From: Terebella lapidaria
Lineage: Eukaryota; Annelida; Polychaeta; Terebellida; Terebellidae
Direction of reading: 5' to 3'
Assembly: GCA_949152475.1 (NCBI GenBank)
Contig: OX424570.1
Span: 2,468,181 to 2,532,180, forward strand
DNA: 64,000 nucleotides
Shown here: positions 42,255 through 53,999 of the stretch, in pieces
Numbering within the stretch: the first letter of the stretch is position 1
Layout of the letters: every line of letters begins with the position of its first letter
Translations under genes and position numbers: made by a program
The notes under the pieces: model-generated
The model's database searches: none
What the model was told of the DNA's origin: nothing
What the model saw: the letters and a program-made list of their open reading frames with translations, nothing else

Positions 42255-44710
42255 CAGCAAACTTGTGGTGAATTGATGAGCAATCGTGTTTCTGTATTAA
42301 TGAGGTTCACCACCACATTAAAATACTTCTAAAAAAATACTTATTTATGAACTTGAATATGAATTTGTCTGTTTGTCGGTATACATTTCTACTTCTAAAC
42401 ACTGCCTTGAATTCTTCGAATACACGAAAGTTTGCTGTGTAGATGTATTGTGTGTATACGAGTTATTAAATACAATCTGTGTTAAAATTTCTGTCGATGT
42501 TGAAGTACATCACAAACTGACACACACACGTCTCCCTGTAATTCCAGACATATTCTAGACTCACACGCATTCGTGGATGAAATATTAGCAACACAATTCC
42601 AACATCTGAAAACGTTAGTTTTAATACTTCTGAATGCCATTGTGTGTGTTTCCCATTCAGTCACTTTATGATTGATCTCGTCTAGAGAACTAAACCAGTT
42701 GATAGGTGAACTAAAGCATTAAAATGTTGAAATAAGAAGCAGTCCACCCAAGTACAAGCTGCGAAAACTGTGCCTACATGTAAACCAAAATAATATTAAT
42801 TATATTGAATTCCTAAAATAGAAACTGGTGTCACCACCAACTATACAGCACACTAGGCAAAAGCGAGCTTCCACATGGTAATATTCAAAACCCATGTGTA
42901 GGTACACGCTCAATAGATATCAACTTCATTTGACGGATTGAAATACCGATCACTGGACACAATCGATAATGGAGCCGATGAATTCAGCGATTTGAGAACT
43001 CCAATTGAGTTATTCATGTCGATTAAGCGCCAAAATCCCCATTGTAAATAATCGAGGATTGTGATTGATTCAGACATTCCGGAAACTTGAAATATTCTAT
43101 ATTTGGTATCCGTTGCATTATCGATATGTATTAAATCAGTTTTTCTTCCATTTTCCTTAGTCCGGTTTGAAATCAGAATTCATTATTTTTTTGGTTCAAG
43201 TAATTCGTTTGACAGAAGTTGGGTTGTGTCATTTTTCTATTCCCTAGATTCACAACATAATTAGTATACAAGACGGATTCATATCGCGTCAGCCCATACT
43301 CATGATACTATGTTTCAATTTCAGGGATCCTTTTGTGCTTGGAAGAAACTTCAATATTGGATGAAGGTGGATCCTCACTGAACTATTCTGTGGATGGGTC
43401 AGTACACTTTAGGAGAATTTAATGAAAGTGGAATTATTACATACAAATATCAGAATTGTACTCTGATCAATTCGTGAGAACTTTCTCATTGTATCGCCAT
43501 ACACAGAAGTGGTCGGCACAAGTAACTTGTGTTCCTCTTTCTTCTATATTCAGTTAGGAATGAAAAGGTGCGAGACGGATTAAAGGTTTTCATTGGCCTG
43601 GTAATATTATGGAGCAGTTCAAATTTCGTCTGCCAATTGGGCTCATATGAGATGAGAATTTCGTAACAGACAATGACGGGGAAAACACGGCCACTGTAGC
43701 GAAAAAGTCTACGGTCCGTGAGCTGAACAATGTGATCACGTGATGGAAAGTGTCGTCAGAAATAATCTTGTTAAAAGGCAGTGTGTGGGCAGAATGCCCA
43801 TTACCAGATCACAAAGATTTATTCATGGAATTATTACTACATTCCTGTGTGGTGTGATCAGCGAACAGACCCGCGTTTACAGATTTTGAACCATTTTAGT
43901 AGTGTGACATGACCATGCATGAATCAACCATAGATCTGACTCCCCATGTATAATGGATGAGCTTGAGTGATGCTCCGAGTACATACACGACACAGCGGCT
44001 GGTAAACAGTGTTTCACTATGCACAGTGATCATAATTATTAGGGATACTGCCGCTGTTCATTGTATAGAGGCTGGATATTATAAAGTCAGCATTGGTTTG
44101 TATGTGTATATGTCGCATTATACGCTGTCAATTTCGACGGCAATTCATCATACATTAACTAATGACTTTTGATGTCTGGGTCGCACTGTTTGCGAATATG
44201 ATGATTTACATTTTTATACCGACTGTTTTGCAATTCTTTCCTGCTGGTAATGTGGCAAAACCTTTGAGAAAGTGGTAGGTGCACACACGAAATTGCAGGA
44301 TTCAATTCTGACAATACCAATCGATCTCAGATTACATCATGTTTAGTTATATGCATTGGGTGCCGTCAGCTGGCCAACGCTTGTTCCACTAACATCTTAT
44401 TAATTTACCCCCACTTAATAAGTAACATAAAAATGTTATGAAGAACTCAAAGATTTAGACACCATTATATACATGAGGAATATCAATATCAACCAAACCG
44501 ATCAGCAAAACTGCCTGAAAGATCTCAATTGATAGATGATAGACGTGGAATCAATACCCAGTATTAAGTATTCCAAGCAAACAAAACAGGGTCCGTTATC
44601 CAATTTGGCATTATCAAAATCTGGTTGCATTGATGGTAATAGGTTGATACATACAGATTCTACGTCCTCCAGCAGTGTCATCGACTCACTGGTGGAAAGC
44701 TCTGTCGCCA
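42255..44710. repeat. Tandem duplication of about 2.5 kb, first copy
   Basis: This copy runs from AACTTGTGGTGAATTGATGA (about 42260) to the next occurrence of that text (about 44711). Many blocks are nearly identical to the second copy, e.g. 43957-44172 against 46559-46774. It lacks a 240-bp piece that copy 2 has at about 45702-45945, and has a small insertion (CTGAT near 43464) that breaks the frame seen in copy 2 at 45947-46159. Small frames here are unproven. Confidence 0.85.
44538..44601 (-). repeat. Dispersed conserved 64-bp segment, copy 2
   Basis: Inverted relative to 33088-33151, with three differences seen by eye. The minus frame through it (44711-44502) reads KLDNGPCFVC and EYLILGIDSTSI. 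Confidence 0.8.
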
Positions 44711-45946
44711 AACTTGTGGTGAATTGATGAGTAATCGTGTTTCTGTATAAATCATTGTCACCACCTTGAAATACTTTTATCTACTTGAATTCTTCGAAAT
44801 ACACTAAAGTGTGCTGTGTAGATGTATTGTGTGTTGATGTAGATGAATTATTGAATGCAATCTGTGTTAAAGTTTCTGGCGAAGTTGGAATACATCACGA
44901 ACTAACACGTTCACGTCGCCCTGTCATTCCAGAGTAACCCACATTCGTGGGTGAAAAATTAACAGCACAATTCCAACATCTAAGAACGTTAGTTTTAATA
45001 CTTCTAAAGGCCATTGTATTTAATTCCCATTTATTCACTTTCATGATTCACGTCTAGAGAACTAAACCAGTTGATCGATGAAATAGGGCATTAAAATGTT
45101 GAAATAACAAACATTCCACCTCATTACAAGCTGCGAAAACTGTGCCTACATGTAAATCAAAATAACATTAATATTGAATTCCTAATATAGACACTGGTGT
45201 CATCACCAACTTAATACATCACACTAGGCAAAACCTAGCATCCATTATATTCAAAACCCATGTGCAGTTACACGCCTAATAAAAATCAACTTCATTTGAC
45301 GGATCCAAATACCGAGTACTGGACACAATCAGTAATGAAGCCGATGACATACAGCGATTTGAGAACTCTCCAATCGAGTTGTTCATGTAGATTAAGCGTC
45401 AAAATCCGCATTGTAAATAATCGAGGATTATGACTGATTCAGACATTCCGGAAACTTGAAATATTCTATATTTGGTGTCCGTTGCATTGTCGATATGTTT
45501 TAAATCAGTTTTTCTACCATTTTCCTCAGTCCGGTTTGAAATCAGAATCCATTATTTTTTTTTTAGGTAATTCGTTTGACAGAAGTTGGATTGTGTCATT
45601 TTTCTACTCCCTGGATTCACAACATAATTACTAGAAGGATTCATATCACGTCAGCCCAGACTATGTTTCAATTTCAGGGTTCCTTTTGTACGTGAAAGAA
45701 ACTTCGGCTAGGATGTACAATAACGTGGGCAATTTTATTACCAAATAATTTCCCATATCAGGATCCGGAATGGCAATTGGTGATGATAGAAAAGTGTTCT
45801 TTATTACACACCAGATGTTCTTTTTATCTGCATTTATAATTTTGTGATAAATTTGTTCGAAGTATTTTGATGTATTATTTATTTTGTAATGTATTTATCA
45901 TTATCTTTGATTATCACAGAGAAACAGGATTGCCCACTGAATTGAC

Positions 45947-46159
45947 ATGTGCTCTGATACTTCAATATTGGGTGAAGGTGGACCCTTACTGAATATGTGG
46001 ATGGGTCAGTACACTTTAGGAGAATTTAACGAAGGTGGAATTATTACATACAAATATCAGAATTGTACTCAATTCGTGAGAACTTTCTCATTGTATCGCC
46101 ATACACAGAAGTGGTCGGCACAAGTAACTTGTGTTCCGTTTTCTTTTATATTCAATTAG
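45947..46159 (+). other. Exon-like open frame in duplication copy 2 (70 aa)
   Basis: The frame contains MWMGQYTLGEFNEGGIITYK, YQNCTQFVRTFSLYRHTQKW and SAQVTCVP. Composition (two Cys, regular aromatic residues) is protein-like, and the same text is present but frame-broken in copy 1 at about 43393-43555. I do not recognise the domain. Its first part lies at the edge of the 240-bp piece missing from copy 1, so the Met is not reliable. It may be part of an exon or a pseudogene. Confidence 0.3.
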
Positions 46160-47155
46160 GAATGAAAAGGTGCAAGACGGATTGAAGGTTTTTATTGGCC
46201 TGGTAATATTATGGAGCTGTTCAAATTTCGTCTGCCAATTGGGCTCATATGAGATGAGAATTTCGTAACAGACAATGACGGGGAAAACACGGCCACTGTA
46301 GCGAAAAAGTCTACGGTCCGTGAGCTGAACAATATGATCACGTGATAGAAAGTGTCGTCAGAAATAATCTTGTTGAAAGGCAGTGTGTGGGCAGAATGCC
46401 CATTACCAGATCACAAAGATTTATTCATGGAATTATTACTACATTCCTGTGTGGTGTGATCAGCGAACAGACCCGCGTTTACAGATTGTGAATCCTTTTA
46501 GTAGTGTGACATGACCATGCATGAATCAACCATAGATCTGACTCCCCATGTATAATGGATGAGCTTGAGTGATGCTCCGAGTACATACACGACACAGCGG
46601 CTGGTAAACAGTGTTTCACTATGCACAGTGATCATAATTATTAGGGATACTGCCGCTGTTCATTGTATAGAGGCTGGATATTATAAAGTCAGCATTGGTT
46701 TGTATGTGTATATGTCGCATCATACGCTGTCAATTTCGACGGCAATTCATCATACATTAACTAATGACTTTTGATGTCTGGGTCGCACTGTTTGCAAATA
46801 TGATGCTTTACATTTTTATACCGACTGTTTTGCAATTCTTTCCTGCTGGTATTGTGGCAAAACCTTTGAGAAAGTCTCACTTTGAGAAAGTGGTAGATGC
46901 ACACACGAAATTGCAGGATTCAATTCTGACAATACCAATCGATCTCAGATTACATCATGTTTAATTATATGCATTGGGTGCCGTCAGCTGGCCAACGCTT
47001 GTTCCACTAACATCTTATTAATTTACCCCCACTTAATAAGTAACATAAAAATGTTATGAAGAACACAAAGATTTAGACACCATTATATACATGAGGAATA
47101 TCAATATCAACCAAACCGATCAGCAAAACTGCTTAAAAGATCTCAATTGATAGAT

Positions 47156-47219
47156 GATAGACGTGGAATCAATACCCAGTATTAAGTATACCGAGCAAAC
47201 AAAACAGGGTCCGTTATCC
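47156..47219 (-). repeat. Dispersed conserved 64-bp segment, copy 3
   Basis: Near-identical to 44538-44601, as expected from the tandem duplication, and inverted relative to 33088-33151. Confidence 0.8.
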
Positions 47220-47576
47220 AATTTGGCATTATCAAAATCTGGTTTCATTGATGGTAATAGGTTGATACATACAAATCCTACCCTTGACAGACCAACATTC
47301 CAACACATCATCAACCTCCCAGAAAACAGTTCTATGCAAACATTTCTGATGCAATGACAATCATCAGACACATGCCACCTCCGTGTCGTATCACATGTCA
47401 CAATGAATATTCATGGACGATTACCACACCCAGGATGGTTAAAGTCGAGGTTTCTTTCAACCGCTAATAGGTTATTAAAAAGATCTGGGATGGCCAGCTC
47501 ATGCGATAGTTTCGTAATAGAAATACATGTATGTGAATAATTACCCTCTTACCTATGTATATACACAAAACTCGTT

Positions 47577-47668
47577 ATAAGATTCCACTGCTCGTGTTGT
47601 CCTAATTCCCAGAACGAATCTTTTCATAGGTTCTGGGAATTAGGACAATACGGGCAGTGGAATCTTAT
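47577..47668. repeat. Near-perfect hairpin, 39-bp arms, 14-base loop
   Basis: The left arm 47577-47615 (starting ATAAGATTCCACTGC) pairs with 47630-47668; only two of 39 positions are mismatched. The size (92 nt in all) is like a foldback MITE or a microRNA-type precursor. No matching element is seen elsewhere in the window, and no flanking duplication is obvious. Confidence 0.9.
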
Positions 47669-47689
47669 TTATGAATGTTGTGAATTGTC

Positions 47690-48325
47690 ATCATATATGA
47701 TCTGATGATAGCGCATAAAGACGATGATATTCATTCTTTCCAGTTCTATCAAACGTGTGGCAGAAATATGCCTCTGTAATCTGTATTGATTTGGTTCTCC
47801 AGCTCCATAGATAATTCATTGTGGTTTAGATATATTGAATTACACTGAATTATGGTAATTATGGTAATTGCAATAATTATTGCAATTATTTATGCAATCT
47901 GATGTTTTCAGGCGCTGTTGAAATCTCACCCACAGAGACCCATCTTCCTGCCATTTCACACACACATGTTGGCAGTGGGAACAAGTGGATACAGATATCA
48001 TCAAACAAATACACAATTTAATGACATTGGTATGGGTGTAAATGTTATTTTCGTGTTTCCGATTCAGCATCTGTTGTGGGTGGTGTGGAGTAGTCCCTCG
48101 GGAGCCAAACTTACTGGTAACGAGTTAATGGACGAACTAGGACGTTACCTGGCTGTAAAACTACACTAAGCACGTGTGACAAATAAGTCAAGTTCAGTGA
48201 AACAAAAGTGTGGTATTTAAAACATGTCACAAAGCGTCCTGTGAAATTGCATTACAGTTTAATAATATAATAATTTACAGTGCATGGTGAATAAGTGGGT
48301 TTTAGAACATATCCAGACATCTGTT
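47690..48325. other. Partial third relative of the tandem duplication edge and an exon-like frame
   Basis: 47695-47800 resembles 42190-42290 (CGCATAAAGACGATGAT, then CCAGTTCT). At 47903-48169 a plus frame opens just after TGATGTTTTCAG, a possible splice acceptor, and reads SHPQRPIFLPFHTHMLAVGT to a stop at 48167-48169. The protein is not recognised; it could be a terminal exon. Confidence 0.3.
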
Positions 48326-48329
48326 TTTT

Positions 48330-50680
48330 GGGTTACCGGACCTATGGTCCGTAACCTATTGGCATGGCGATGCGTCCGGCGTCGTCGTCGTCGTCGTCGT
48401 CGTCGTCCGTCGTCGTCCGTCAACAATTTTATCTTTAAAGTCATCAGTCATCAGGTATTTTTTAGTTTTTTTATTTTCGCATTTTTTTCAAAATGGTGGC
48501 CGTTTTCGACGAAAAATGCCTGATTTTGGACTTTGGCGGCCATTTTCTCAAAATCTGTTCTGTAACTTTTTTTATTGATGCATAACACTCCTCACATGTA
48601 CCCCTGTGACATGTATAAATTTCGTTGCGCTTGAATCGCTCGAAGTGGGCCATTTTGGGCCCAAACTCGGCCCAAATGGGACTTTCCCATGTTAAATTCT
48701 CCTATGCTTTATAATGGGACACATTAAAGCCTAATATCTCACTTAATATTGAGATTAGAGACTAGGAATCAATTGTGGACATATAGGAAATGATATATGC
48801 TGAATATTGTCGTGACCTTGAATTTGACCTCTGACCTTGGTTTCAAGGTCAGAGCGGCCGTTTTCGTCGAAAAATGGCCAATTTTAAACTTCGACGGTCG
48901 TTTTCTCAAAATCTGTTCAGTAACTTTTTTTTCTTATTGATGAAAAACACTCCTCATATGTACCCCTGTGACATGTATAAATTTCGTTGCGCTTGAATCG
49001 CTTGAAGTGGGCCATTTTGGGCCCAAACTCGGCCCAAATGTGACTTTCCCATGTTAAATTTTCCTATGCTTTAAAATGGCACACATTAACCCTAATATCT
49101 CACTTAATATTGAAATTAGAGACTAGGAATGAATTGTGGACATATAGGAAATGATATATGCTGAATATTCTCGTGACCTTGAATTTGACTTTTTACCTCA
49201 TTTTCAAGGTCACAGGACAAAATGGCTAATATCTCGCTTATTATCGACTTTACAGCTTAGGAATCAGTTGTGAACATATAGGAAATGATATATGCTGAAT
49301 ATTCTTGTGACCTTGAATTTGACCTTTGACCTCATTTTCAAGGTCACATTACAAAATGGCTAATATCTCGCTTATTATCGACTTTACAGTTTAGGAATCA
49401 ATTGTGAACATATAGGAAATTATATATGCTGAATATTTTCGTGACCTTGAATTTGATCTTTGACCTCATTTCCAAGGTCGCAGGACAAAATTGCTAATAT
49501 CTCGCTTATTATCGACTTTACAGCTTAGGAATCAATTGTGAACATATAGGAAATGATATATGCTGAATATTCTCGTGGCCTTGAATTTGAGCTTTGACCT
49601 CATTTTCAAGGTCACAGGACAAAATGGCCAATATCTTGCTTATTAGCGACTTTACAGCTTAGGAATCGATTGTGAACATATAGGAAATGATATATGCTAA
49701 AAAATTCTCGTGACCTTGAATTTGACCTTTGACCTCATTTTCAAGGTCACAGGACAAAACGGCCAATATCTTGCTTATTAGCGACTTTACAGCTTAGGAA
49801 TCAATTGTGAACATATAGGAAATGATATATGCTGAAAATTCTCATGACCTTGAATTTGACCTTTGACCTCATTTTCAAGGTCACATGACAAAATGGCTAA
49901 TATCTCGCTTATTATCGACTTTACAGCTTAGGTATCAATTGTGAACATATAGGAAATGATATATGCTGAATATTCTCATGACCTTGAATTTGACCTTTGA
50001 CCTCATTTCCAAGGTCACAGGACAAAATTGCTAATATCTCGCTTATTATCGACTTTACAGCTTAGGAATCAATTGTGAACATATAGGAAATGATATATGC
50101 TGAATATTCTCATGACCTTGAATTTGACCTTTGACCTCATTTTCAAGGTCACATGACAAAATGGCCAATATCTTGCTTATTAGCGCCTTTACAGCTTAGA
50201 AATCAATTGTGAACATATAGGAAATGATATATGCTGAATATTCTAGTGACCTTGAATTTGACTTTTGACCTCATTTTCAAGGTCAACAGGACAAAATGGC
50301 TAATATCTCGCTTATTATCGACTTTACAGCTTAGGAATCAATTGTGAACATATAGGAAATGATATATTCTGAATATTTTAATGATATTGAATTTGACCTT
50401 TGACCTAAATTTCAAGGTCAGTCATTTTATTTTCAAAGTCAGATTACAAAATGGCTTATATCTCGCTTATTATCAAATTTACAGCTTAGGGGTCCATAGT
50501 GAACATATAGGAAATGATGTATGCTGAATAGTTTGGTGATCTAGAATTTAACCTTTGATCCCATTTTCAAGGTTAGAGATATGGCGATTTCAGTGGTCAC
50601 CTTGAATTTGACCTTCAACTTTCTCGGCTTAACTCTGTATATTTCTCTGGTAACCTTTCTAGCCCATTGGGCTAATTTTT
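48330..50680 (+). mobile_element. Composite noncoding element C with 134-bp monomer array
   Basis: The head is a palindrome (GGTTACCGGACC, TAT, GGTCCGTAACC) followed by a GTC-rich microsatellite (48379-48420). A segment of about 358 bp follows twice (48487-48840 and 48845-49195), then about eleven monomers of 134 bp to about 50600, and a tail CTGGTAACCTTTCTAGCC ending in a small hairpin (TAGCCC, ATT, GGGCTA). A relative in the opposite orientation lies at 61042-62546. The shared head-to-tail order implies a defined element, not a simple satellite. There is no protein-coding capacity. Confidence 0.65.
49150..50600 (+). repeat. 134-bp tandem array, about eleven monomers
   Basis: Consecutive TTTTCAAGGTCAC sites lie at 49201, 49335, about 49469, 49602 and onward, 134 bp apart. 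Each monomer has TGACCTTGAATTTGACCTTT, GACCTCATTTTCAAGGTCA, CTAATATCTCGCTTATTA and CATATAGGAAATGATATATG. The last two monomers are diverged. Confidence 0.92.
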
Positions 50681-50689
50681 ATAATATAT

Positions 50690-51360
50690 ATCTTGTAAAG
50701 CAGTATCAAACATGTGAGAAGACCAAGAAGTCACCTTTAGCCTCTCACAGTGTAATGTCTGTTCGTAACGAAGTAGATCTAACAAAATGATAGTGACCTA
50801 CTGTCTGGCTCGTTGGTTGTTTGGTGACTCACTGCCTGTCTGGTTAGACTGGTTGTCTGGTGGAGATATGGGCTGGTCTGGTGCTGCCATAACTTTCTGC
50901 AATTTGACGCTAATGGTTTTAAGTTTTATGGCAGCAATTCAGTGATATGGTGTTTGTTTGGTCAAAATAATTTGAGAAAAAGGATTTTACTACAAAAACA
51001 TTGTCAGTAACACAATTAGGTAACTAATCGTTCAAATCACTATGCGAAAAACATTCAGTGAAAAATCTCACAACTCATCAGTCCAGCAAACGAGTGTTCT
51101 CAAAGTGGATAACAAATCTATTAACGGCAAAATCTGGTATTCGGATTTATTACCCAGAGCCATCTGAGGTGATCCACTTCATTTTTCATTTGTATGTTCA
51201 GGTACGATATGAACAGGAAATCTATTGTAATGGCACATTCATTGCTGACCGGGATTTTTGTGTCACATATATCTATTCTCTCTGTCAAATTGAATATTTT
51301 AGCATCTTAAAATATGGTGAATGTGGCCACGTGCCAGATGAGCTGGTCCTAATATAAGTC
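50690..51360 (+). other. Exon-like open frame region (99-aa frame 51058-51357)
   Basis: The frame contains SKWITNLLTAKSGIRIYYPE and YEQEIYCNGTFIADRDFC, with four Cys in its second half. The preceding noncoding text near 50880-50940 (CTGGTGCTGCC, ACGCTAATG, TTTTATGGCAGCAATTCAG) resembles 60245-60310, and AAATCTGG followed by ATTC and TTTAT resembles 60440-60470. It may be part of a multi-copy gene. Not recognised. Confidence 0.3.
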
Positions 51361-53100
51361 ATACTCTAGCTTCTTTGATGTGTCAATTTAACAGGATAAT
51401 TCAATTTAATGACATCTACGCAGCAATCAATTCTATAACTCCGTATACAGACTCAGTGCTGTTAATGGTACTGTAGTACTGTGGTGTCGTTTTACCACTT
51501 TGTTAAACTAGAAGCGACAATTGGATATTGTTTCAAGTGTATGAGTTAACACAGATGTAAATCACACAAAATATAGTGTATTCTGAGCATTTGGTGATTT
51601 GTGTTTGTGATTTACACTGACAACAATTTATTATTTATAAGGCCGTCTGGAATTGTTGTCTGGTGCCGTGGATTATGTTATAGTTTATTTGGAAGAATTA
51701 GTTTTAGCTTAGTTTTAACGAAGCCCAGTTAAATCAGTCAATTATTTAATTTCTACATGGTCCTGACTTTTAAGTCAATATGCATATTTCGAATCAAGTG
51801 CTTCAATAGTTATGTTGTGATGAACCCATTAACAGATTTCACCCCCAATTGTCATGCTCAGTTGGAATAGAAAGACGGACCTCGCTCACTTTTCCTCTCA
51901 CCGTCTATCTTTCTTTGCCATAGTATCTTAACCATATCTGAAGTTTTGTGCCCAGCTGATATATGAATAATATTGTGAAAAATTAACAACATCACTGTCC
52001 ACAAAACAAGGTCTCCAGATAACCTCTGGTATATAATTTCTGAATATACCTCGAGGAGTCAAAAATATGATTTAAATCAGCCACTTATGGCATCACATTA
52101 TCCCTAAAACTTCTGACATATGTCATATTAGCCTGATGTTACATCTCGTCATCAGACCTGTTTTCCAGACAACACTGTCAAATCTCGTCTAAAATATGAT
52201 TCAGTTTCGTGCTACAACGGACGGGATATGGATTAACTTTCATAATGGACAGGTAATTTGTCTCTCTTACTGGAAGGATTGTTTTTCATTTCGATGCTCA
52301 ATTTTTCTTATAAATTATGAATGAATGGCCAATTACAGATATGCTGTAATTTTGTAGCATGAGCCTGTACATATTAGGTGTAACGTTCTATTGAATGTGA
52401 CTATTTTTTTGTTTAATGGTAGTTATGAAAATCTAGACTAAGGTTACTTTTGTATGTTGTATGTTTCATATTGATGCTCCTTATCTTGATATTGATTTCA
52501 AACTCAACTGTATATGTCTTGTTATCCCTATATTGACACCAGACTATTCGCCTTCGAAACTAATGAGGGCCCGTGGACGACATACAATGCAAGTCATAAT
52601 TCATGATGCAATCTGGAATGCAAATTATTTCTGATAAAACGCATTTTATTACGTCTTTAGTGAATTTTTATATAGCTCAATCCACTGATGCGACTGAAAG
52701 TATGGGATAAAATGCTTACACACTCCTGTAATATGGTGTGTGCATCAATAAGTTGTTCAGACGGCTAGGCACATAGTTCTGGCAAGTCACCAGGATATAT
52801 GTCGTGGTTAACAAGTACAGTGATGTGGAAAATGAAATTGTATGGTGGCACCACGTTCAGGAATAAAACTACAACCCAGACATCAAAAGTCGTTAGCGCT
52901 CTGTTCAGAACACGTCATTACCACAATCCAATATACTGATACATGTCGTTGTGATTATCCAGGTCACGATTCCCAGATCCTCTGCCTGACTCTAAAAACA
53001 CCCACCTTCAGTTGGTTGTTTCGGCAACATTACATTTTGGGCACAATGTTCAACTTCAAATATTGATGATGCCTTATCAGACATGGCATGAACTCTCGAT
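51361..53100. other. No recognised gene
   Basis: Unique AT-rich sequence. The 74-residue frame at 52842-53066 and others are not supported by any motif. Confidence 0.5.
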
Positions 53101-53111
53101 GCAGTAGTCTA

Positions 53112-53989
53112 CGGAAGAGGATTAGGGCTACCAAACTAAAAGTTTTTTTTCTCTATTTGTCGACTTACGTAACTCGATTAATCGACTTACGTGTCTCGAT
53201 AAATCGACTTACGTATCTCGATAAATCGACTTATGGCTCAGACATTTAAAGTACAAGTAAAATGAATATACATCGACCGTAATATAGGCAAGCCATATAC
53301 CATTTCATTGGTTACCATGGCAACGATAGGACAAAGAAAATATAATGATTACTCATATTGAAAATTATATGGAGTTCAACAGTCATTACACTAATCACTG
53401 AAATAATACCAAACTATCCAATTGAAGCAGCCGTTCCAGATAACGTTACGAATATACATCATTCCATGTTCAATAGCTAAATAATTTTAAAAAAATACCC
53501 AAACAATTATACCAATTTCATTCATGAACATGTTGCATTGTTTGAAGAGATATGATATAATAACTTCAGTATAGTTTTTATTTCGGTAGTTTGTTCTGTA
53601 TTATTCGATATTTAACGTCATAATGGTCGATCATATAAGCCTACTCAATATAGTGTTCAATATAAATAATGTGACTCTAAGCATATTTCAAGTTTACTTG
53701 AACTTTAAATGCTTAAGAGATAAGTCGATTTATCGAGATAAATAACTCGATTTTTTATCGAGATAATTAACTCGATTTATCGAGATAAATAAGTCGTTTC
53801 ACGAGATAAATAAGTCGATTTATCGAGATGATTAAGTCGATTCATCGAGATATCTCGATTTATCGAGATAATAAGTCGATTTATCGAGATAATATCTCGA
53901 TTTATCGAGAGTAAGTCGATTTATCGAGATACGTAAGTCGACAAATCGAAAAAAAAAATTTAGTTGCTTGGCCCTAATCCTCTTCCGTA
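53112..53989. mobile_element. Long-TIR element with 9-bp duplication, Mutator-like, with palindromic repeats
   Basis: AGTAGTCTA is found on both sides (53103-53111 and 53990-53998). The ends are inverted copies: CGGAAGAGGATTAGGGC, a T-rich stretch, then TTTGTCGACTTACGTA, extending into repeats for a total arm of about 80 bp or more. Inside are clusters of TCGATTTATCGAGATAA-type units, each itself nearly palindromic (53150-53230 and 53720-53945). A 9-bp duplication with long TIRs fits Mutator-like elements; an 8-bp reading would suggest hAT. No transposase is present. Confidence 0.8.
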
Positions 53990-53999
53990 AGTAGTCTAA

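Larger units (their letters stand above)
44711..47260. repeat. Tandem duplication of about 2.5 kb, second copy
   Basis: Second copy of the segment at 42255-44710, longer by a 240-bp AT-rich piece flanked by ACTTC on both sides. It ends shortly after the 64-bp dispersed segment (47156-47219), beyond which the sequence differs from copy 1. Confidence 0.85.

Noticed and set aside
48259..48444. Arg-rich minus-strand frame
   Set aside because: It is the translation of a GTC/GAC microsatellite.
48330..50680. CRISPR-like array because of regular spacing
   Set aside because: Whole 134-bp monomers are repeated with no unique spacers, and the context is eukaryotic.
50640..50690. Helitron 3-prime end (hairpin TAGCCC-ATT-GGGCTA near an AT-rich site)
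   Set aside because: The hairpin is suggestive, but no terminal CTRR and no 5-prime TC were found at the element edges, and the relative at 61042 lacks a perfect hairpin.
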